Source: Ulva prolifera (Eukaryota; Chlorophyta; Ulvophyceae; Ulvales; Ulvaceae). Taken from it: a stretch of DNA of 64,000 nt. Of the stretch, positions 57,546 to 64,000 are shown one piece after another (position 1 is the first letter of the stretch; each line of letters opens with the position of its first letter). The stretch is taken from contig CM041203.1 in NCBI GenBank assembly GCA_023078555.1, positions 4,300,538 to 4,364,537 of the forward strand, in the 5' to 3' direction. Under the pieces are notes generated by a model that was not told the DNA's origin, did no database searches, and saw only the letters and a list, made by a program, of their open reading frames with translations. Position numbers and translations under genes: made by a program.

Positions 57546-59613
57546 TGCATGGCCATGGCGTATCATGACGACTGCACCATCGCCGGGCAGCGCGTGGACG
57601 CCGCCGCCGCATTCCGTGCGCTGGTCTCGGCAGCAGAGCCCCTCGGGCTGGAGCCCCAGCTGCACAAGTGCACGGCCTACTCGCGCGACCCCCAGCATGC
57701 GGGATCCGTTGCGGCCGCGCTCGGCATAACGCATGCCACGGAGGGCACCGTCATCACCGGCACGCCCATCGGCACCCCGGCGTTCGAGTCGGCGCACGCG
57801 GAAGCGACGGCCGACAAGGTGTGCGCCACCATCGAGAAGATGATGAGCCTGCCCCTGAAAGCGCAAGACCAGTTCTTGCTGCTCACGATGTCCTGCCAAC
57901 GCCGCATGCTGCACTACGCCAGGGCGGTGCCGTGGGCGCACATTTCCGATCACATGCGCCGGACGGAGGCGTCTGTCCTGGCTGCGGTGAATGAAATCAT
58001 GCGCGTCCCGCGGGACGACCTGCGTGCGGCCGCACAAGCCGTCCTTCCAGCGCGCCTCGGAGGTCTGGGCATCATGTCCACGCCGCAGGAGGTCGCGGAC
58101 GGAGCGTACCTCGCTGCAGCTGCGGTGAGCCAAAAGGCATTCGCAGGAGGCCCCGAGTGCATGCAGCCGTTCCGGGGGCCGCACGGGCAACACTTGCAGG
58201 AAACCTGGCAGGCCCTCAACGTCGCTCAGCAGCTCCATCCGGAGCTGCCCGGGCCGGCGAGCGGCGACACCATCGCCAAGGTGCTACCTGGTATGCAGCA
58301 GCGTATCACAAAGTTGGTTGCCCTGCACCGCCGGGCAGCTCTGCTTGCCAGCCATGACGTCGCCACGCTCGAGGGTGCATGCAGCTTGGCACGGCTTCGC
58401 AGCTGTGCTTGCCGTGCAGCCACCCTTTGGTTGAGCACCCTGCCGCTCTCCCAGGCGCTGCGCATGACTGACATTGAGTTCATGCTGTGCATCAGGTATC
58501 TCCTGGGCATGTCCCCAGCCCCTCCCAATGCGGTCGGCTCGCGCTGCGAATGTGGCACTCTCATACAGCCGCATGATCTCGACCACGCGATGAATTGCAC
58601 GCACAATGCGGGGACCTGGACTTCGCGCCACAATATCGTTGAAAAACAATGGCGCGAGATCGGGTCCCACGCGTGTGTGGCATCCACCCGCATCCCGCGC
58701 ACAGCGCCGTTCGTCCGCGCGCGGCTCGCGGCCGCATCGAGGCAGATCCATGCTAGCCCGTTGGGCTCGCCCCCCCCTGCTCCGCCCCAGCCCGCCACCC
58801 AGGTCGCGGGCCCTTCGCGTGGGGCAGCCTTGCCCGCGGCGCCGATGCCTGCAGCCCCGCCGCCGCCGCCAACCGCGCGCGCGGACGAGGCGCCGGCACC
58901 TACGCCTGCTCCGGCCGCCGACGCCGATGCTGGACACAGCGCCCAGATGGGGCGCCACACGCCGAACGCAGCGCGGGCTGCGGCCCTGGCGGCGGCGGCG
59001 GCGGCGCCGGGTGGTCAGGATCCGGCGGGGCCTGGGGAGCAGGCCGCTGCCGCGCAGGCAACGGCGCTGGATCAGGTGTTCAGGGCAGTGGCCCACGAGA
59101 AACTGGGGGACATCATGTTTATGCCGCCGGGTGACCCTTTGTGCATAGGAGATGTGTCGGTTGTGAACCCCTGTGCAGGTTCCTATTGCGGCCGTGCGGC
59201 CCGCGAGGACGGGGGTGCTGCGGAGACGCGGGACGTGCAGAAACGCACTGCTTATCGTTTGTACGACCCTGATGCGTATAGTTTTGTGCCGTTGTCGCAT
59301 GAGACGCATGGTCGATTGGGACGGCCTGCCATGAATCACTTGCATCGGCTGGCGGAGGTTGCGTCTCGGTGTGGCAAGGTGAACCGTGCTTTGTTTGTGA
59401 CGAATGCTCTGCGCCGGTTGAGTGTGGCGTTGTGCAAGGGGAATGCTCTTGTGCTCCGTGCGGGGCTTCAATCTTTGGCTGGCATCACCGGCCGAGCTGT
59501 GGTACGTGCTCGTGCCCGGCCTAGTGCCATGACTGCGTGGGTGGATTTGCGTGTGTATTCCTGGCAACGGCTCGCTTCCCGGCCTCTGTCCTTTGTAACT
59601 GCATGGCCATGGC
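57546..59613 (+). mobile_element. 5'-truncated non-LTR retrotransposon (LINE) with 14-bp TSD
   Basis: The body is 57560-59599, flanked by identical TGCATGGCCATGGC copies at 57546-57559 and 59600-59613. The 3' end is TCTGTCCTTTGTAAC with no poly(A). Only the second half of the reverse transcriptase and the downstream domains remain, so it is a dead-on-arrival copy. Tail fragments of the same family occur at 29.9-30.1 kb and 47.8-48.2 kb. Confidence 0.85.
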
Positions 59614-59648
59614 TATATAAAAGTGGATGCGACCTTGGCCACAGGTGA
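57549..59648 (+). pseudogene. Truncated RT / restriction-like endonuclease polyprotein
   Basis: An unbroken frame of about 700 codons follows the truncation point. It opens at the reverse-transcriptase catalytic box, seen as AYHDDCTIAG (a Y-x-D-D motif), and continues with thumb-region features (GTPIGTPAFE, RMLHYARAVPW, LPARLGGLGIMSTP). A zinc-knuckle-like CECGTLIQPHDLDHAMNC follows, then a Pro/Ala-rich linker. At the end is a PD-(D/E)XK-like endonuclease: LGDIMFMPPGD, IGDVSVVNPC, DVQKRTAYR and SHETHGRLGRPAMNHL. The first Met codons come from the host duplication. The related copy at 30 kb has TGA where this one has TGG (codon after MTA), so the natural stop may have been lost here and the frame runs on into flanking DNA to 59648. 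RT fingers and palm motifs are missing, so it cannot be a working enzyme. Confidence 0.8.
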
Positions 59649-61363
59649 TCCCATGCATGCGACCTCCCGACCATGCATGCTGCCTGTGCGGAGCACGCTT
59701 GCGAATGCTCGGGCTTGTCCACCGATCCTCCGCGCGCGCTCGTTGCGCACTCTTGCAAGCTTCAGTGGCATCATGTGGTCGCTGCATGCTGCATATCGTC
59801 CGACTGGCTGCAAATCATCCCTGTGCAACTGTGGAGGCCCCGCCGGTGCCCATCGCATGCGCAGGCCGGTGTAAGTGGCGCCACTTACAATTGCCCGCCG
59901 CAGTGCGCCCTGACGTGTACATGTTGGCCGGAATGCGGCCGCATTGGCACGTTGCTCTACATCTCGGAGATTGAACATGAATGCCCAGCGACGATGCGAA
60001 CGGTGTGCGAGAGCGCTACCTGCCTGATACTGTCTGCTCGACCTGACTGATGCCTTACTGTTTCTGAGAATTGGCGCCTAATCGCTGTATTGACAAGTGC
60101 CGGAATTTACTGAGGCGCGAGAGCACTGCATGACGTGTTTATGCGCGCAGGTGTGTCCGCCGCATCGCGTGGTGTCGGCACGTGCGACAAAACTCGCGGC
60201 AGAGATACGCACATACATGCGCCGGCAGCATGCAGTTTCATACGTGTGCAAGGGAGCACTGGCGTTGTTCTGATTGTCGCCAATCGCGATGGTACTTGAC
60301 AACAGGACAGGCGCTGCAGTCGCCCGGGCGAGTCACTTGCGACGCTAGTCTGACAGCTGGTTACAACGCTCACGGCGGCTTGTGCTGCTCTGGACACGCA
60401 ACGCTATTTAGGCCCTAGTCCGCGCATGCATATGCACCAGAACGTGGGTTTGTTTGTCATCGCGCGCGTGGCGTACAAGCTGGCTCCACCCTAGCATGTT
60501 TGCACTTGTTGCATGACGCGCTCGATGGGTACCGTGCTGCAGCCGCATGCTGCTACTAAAGCGTGCAACAGCGCACCATGCAGAGAGGCACAGGACGATG
60601 CTGCAACAGGGGGGGTCTGCGGCTGCGAGTGCTCGCCCCGCACAGTCACGCAATCGCGTCGGCAGCAGCTTGGTCGACCATGCGAGCTTGCGACCACGAG
60701 CGAAGAACTCATAGCGCAGGCCGCCAAGCTCGGCGCTCAACCTCTCTGCACCTCTTGTCTACCTGCGGCCGGAGAGTCGGGGCAATTGTTGTCGACGCCA
60801 GGCTAAAGGAGCCGCGCCATGGGTGATTGTGTTCAGACATGGAATGTCATCCCGCCACCGAGGCAGCGTGCATGCCTAGACCACAGGACGCATGCGTGCA
60901 ATCAACCAGGGCAGATAGAGGGCGATGACAGATTGGCGATCCTGTCAGCACGTGCGAGCTTGGCGAACACCGCGGCGTGTTAACTGCACAATGCTCGATG
61001 CGCCCTGGTGGCCATGTTGCTTCTGGCTGGCCAAAGCACCGAGGGCCAAGGCTCCTAAATCCGTGAAGCAGCCATAGGCAACTCATTTCGCAATCAATCA
61101 TAACATGTCAGTTCTTCCAGCAGTGTACTTGATCGGAATGCATCGCCAGAAAGCACCGTTGTGATCACAAACTTATCGCTCCGGCCTCTCTGGAAAGAGG
61201 GCGAGATTTTTCTTTCGAAGGAGCACATTTCCTGAAGATGGCCAGCCTCATTCGAAGTACGCTCGCTGTGAACCTGCTTTCCAGGATGACCGCTGGCGGA
61301 CTGTCAATGCGCATTCGGACCCGCAATGGCTGAGTCCACCAGGCAAAATCTATCCGTATACAG
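59649..61363. other. Intergenic region, possibly with an unseen 5' exon of the PTEN gene
   Basis: No gene is supported. It contains a perfect 20-bp palindrome at 59870-59889 (half-site TGTAAGTGGC). The first coding exon of the PTEN-like gene must start with an ATG somewhere upstream of 61364, but I cannot place it: the frame open from 61165 contains no ATG. Confidence 0.45.
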
Positions 61364-64000
61364 GGCTGGTCTCTCGTCAAAAAATCAGGTTTCAGAATGA
61401 GGAATTTGATCTCGATTTGACGTACATTACGGACCGGATCATTGCTATGTCCTGGCCAGGAGACGGTGCAGAAGGTGCGGCAAACGCATACCACAATATC
61501 ACAATTGTGTTGAATGTGTCCTGAATCATCACTGGATTGAATGTTGATGGGGGCCGATGATCTGCGCAGTCTACAGTGTAGAGTGGCAGGGAGCAGTCTC
61601 CGAATGCACACACGGTCCGCATGCTTGAATTTAGCTCTTCGCTGATGACATTATGATATCTGGGAATATTCGGAATGTCTTTCGAAGCCCTCATGCGCAT
61701 TAGAAGCGTTCAGAGATGCCGTGGTTTGCATTCCTCCTTCGCCGTAGTCATTCCTGACTCATACATCGATGCAAGCATTCCGAAACTATTTGTTCAAACA
61801 CAGCTATGCACCTAGCTCTACTGTGCCACCTGAACACGTATTCCTTTGTACCTTGTGTCTGTCGAATACGACTTCGGTCGCTGTGCTAAGACGGCTCGTT
61901 GCGTTACGTGACCGTGCAGCGGCCGCACAGCTGTGCTTTAGGGAGAGTGTATTTTATATATAAGTTTTACACCGCTGATGTGCATCGCTCTGCAATGTTT
62001 GGTGTGTCCGCGCTGGAGCGCATGGCACCTCGCTTTTGATTTCACGTTCGCGTGCGCCGCATAGCCTCGCGTAGTGCGGGCAATGACTGACGATTGGTTT
62101 CAAGTTTTCTTTAACTTAGGTGATAAGCTCTTATGATCAACGCTCTGTGCGTGTTGGTCGTGATCAAGCTCGATGCAAATACATTTTTCCAGCGGACGCG
62201 TTGTCTGCAACAGTGTGACGCAGTCGACATGACAGTGAGCAACGAAGCTGAAAACTGCCCCTGTTCAGTTCGTGGCGCAGTCGCATGTCTGGTGCATCAG
62301 GAGATTTTGCTCTGTGTTCCTCCTGCAGGGCGGTGAATGTCATCCGTACAGTCAGGTAGAACGGTAATAGTAGTTCGCCATCCGGAACCTTGTCAGGCAT
62401 GTATTGGAACATGAACAGTAGCTATCGAGGTAGAATGTGTGTTGTGTGGTGGTGTCGGCGAACTCCGGCAAACGCAGCGTGCGCGCGCAACGCAACGTTG
62501 CACCGAATACGTGCGCATGCGCTGTGGAACAAGGCATCCCGTTGCTCATGAGATAAACTGTTATACCGCGTGCTTCTCATGGCATTGAGAGCTCATAGTC
62601 CATGCCGAGCGCCATGGTTTCGGCAACAGCTGGCCAGAGTGTGTGGCGTGTCACATGGCAATGGCTCCCCAGTGGCTCATGACACAATGATTGCCCAAGC
62701 AGGGGCGTGAGAATTGCTCAGGGAGCAGGTCGCAGTGTAGACTATGTGTGGCGGATATCTTGCATTCGTGCAAGTGCTGATGGCGTGTGTGGCCACTGCT
62801 GTGCTCGTTGTGCTCAGGCATGCACCTGCTGGTGTGCCACCTTCATGTGTACCTTACCACTCATGTGTGCAGGCTGGTACCGCAATCCCATTGGAGAGGT
62901 GGCACGCATGCTAGACAAGTACCACCACGGTCACTACCGGGTCTACAACCTCTGCGCAGAACGCGGCTACGACGAGTCGCGATTCACCGGGGGCACTGTC
63001 ATCACCTTCCCCATGGATGATCATCACGTCCCACCTCTCCCCATGCTGTTCGACTTCATCAGGTGAGCCTCACTCTTCGAGCCTGTTTCCACATGCGGCC
63101 GGGGGTGGATGCCTTCCTGGTGGTTTGGCTGGGGTGTGGCGGGACGGTGTCGCTGTGGTGCAGGGACGCACAGCAGTACCTGGAAAAGGACACGGCCAAC
63201 ACAGCTGTTGTGCACTGCAAGGCAGGCAAGGGCCGCACCGGCATCTGCGTCGCCGCACTGCTGCTGTCCCTCGGCCGCTCCCACACGTGGTCGGCGGCGC
63301 TGGCACAGTTTGCGATCTCACGCACTGCAAACGGGGTCGGCGTCACGATCGCGAGCCAGAGGCGGTGGGTGCAGTACTTTGACATCGCGCGCGCGATGGA
63401 CTCGCTGCCGCCACACGCGCCGCTAGACCTGTCGTGCATCCGCCTCCACGGCCTCCCCCCGCGGCTGGCCCCCCGGCTGGTGGTCGTGCTGTCTCTCCGT
63501 GAGCACTCTGCCGGGAAGGGCTACCACTCGCGTGTCCTCGTGGCGGCCGGCCTCGGTCGTGGGTTCACCGCGGACAACGGGCGGTGCCCGGCCGAGTGCG
63601 AGTCGCACTGCGGCTGTGTGGCGGGCGCGCCCGCCTCGTCTTTCGGACAGCTCCTTTGCGGGGCGCCAAACAAGTCCTCCTCCGTGGAATCGAAGAAGCC
63701 CCAGCCCGGGCGTCAGCTGGCTCTGATGGACGGGGCACCCATCAAGCCTGCGCTGCGTGTTCAATCGGGGCAGGGGTGGAAGCTCACGCTCGTCAACGAG
63801 TCGACGCTGACTCTGCAGTTTGAAGACGAGCACGGCCACTACGTGCGCATCTGCCCTTGCCAGACTGCCCTGCACTGCCACTTGTGGTGCACCCCCCCCA
63901 TGCTCTGCGGTGCACAGACGGTGTGGAACCTCCGGGGGGGAGCCTGGGGACGCAGAGGTAGGGGTCGCTGCCCACTGCGGTTCAGACCGTGTGGCAGCGT
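61364..64000 (+). CDS. PTEN-like phosphatase, 5' and 3' incomplete
   Basis: Visible exons are 61364-61474, 62873-63062 and 63164 to the window edge. They join in frame across a 1,398-bp and a 101-bp intron. The PTEN N-terminal PIP2-binding/phosphatase start is seen as VSRQKIRFQNEEFDLDLTYI (human PTEN has the same layout), then AEGWYRNPIGEVARMLD, HYRVYNLCAERGYDESRF and FPMDDHHVPPL (WPD-loop region). The catalytic P-loop is HCKAGKGRTG, identical to that of PTEN with its two lysines, which predicts PIP3 3-phosphatase activity. TIASQRRWVQYF leads into a likely C2 membrane-binding domain (LVVVLSLREHSAG). The downstream part is Cys-rich and unlike animal PTEN. The acceptor at 61363 and the missing initiator exon are uncertain. 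Confidence 0.88.

Noticed and set aside
1-64000. CRISPR array, prophage or bacterial operon
   Set aside because: No regularly spaced repeats, no Shine-Dalgarno-led gene strings; genes are intron-split.

Overview
The window reads as nuclear DNA of a GC-rich eukaryote, most likely a photosynthetic microalga. Genes are split into GC-rich exons that can be rejoined only through GT-AG introns with donors mostly GTGCG/GTGAG and acceptors almost always TGCAG, a style familiar from GC-rich green algae and haptophytes. The MATE transporter and the SF1 helicase both start with basic, Ser/Ala-rich organelle-type leaders. There are no rRNA genes, no credible intact tRNA, no CRISPR array and no bacterial operon structure. 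The species cannot be fixed from the sequence.

Layout, left to right. 937-3509 (-): a BTB/POZ-like protein, with possible further 5' exons up to 6442. 6954-14480 (+): a SMUBP2/IGHMBP2-like superfamily 1 helicase in 12 exons. 15475-18368 (-): a two-domain YeeE/YedE thiosulfate/sulfur-compound transporter in 4 exons. 20670-24544 (-): a leucine-rich-repeat protein with a BTB-like N-terminus and a long acidic tail. 27289-32434 (-): an F-box/LRR protein in 5 exons. 35066-40341 (-): a MATE efflux transporter in 5 exons, probably plastid-targeted. 40680-56347 (+): glutamate 5-kinase with a PUA domain in 7 exons, with introns of 4.8 and 6.7 kb. 57546-59648 (+): a 5'-truncated non-LTR retrotransposon with RT and restriction-like endonuclease parts. 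61364-64000 (+): a PTEN-type phosphatase that runs off the window. Two gene pairs are head-to-head (BTB candidate/helicase, MATE/glutamate kinase) and may share promoters. BTB, F-box and LRR proteins suggest ubiquitin-ligase adaptors; the rest are unrelated housekeeping, transport and signalling functions, as expected for a eukaryotic locus.

The most unusual content is in introns and intergenic DNA. A retroelement network shares 3' ends of the type TTGTAA(C): one 2-kb LINE copy, several LINE tail fragments, a ~160-bp SINE-like family, and insertions as short as 14-41 bp, many bracketed by 11-19-bp target-site duplications. There is also a terminal-inverted-repeat family seen as one ~510-bp element and three solo ends, several perfect palindromes of 20-34 bp, a 33-bp-stem hairpin with a 32-nt loop in a glutamate-kinase intron, a 37-bp tandem repeat that multiplies a 5' splice site, and homopolymer C tracts. 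Exon boundaries were chosen by reading frame, splice consensus and family continuity; no transcript evidence was available.
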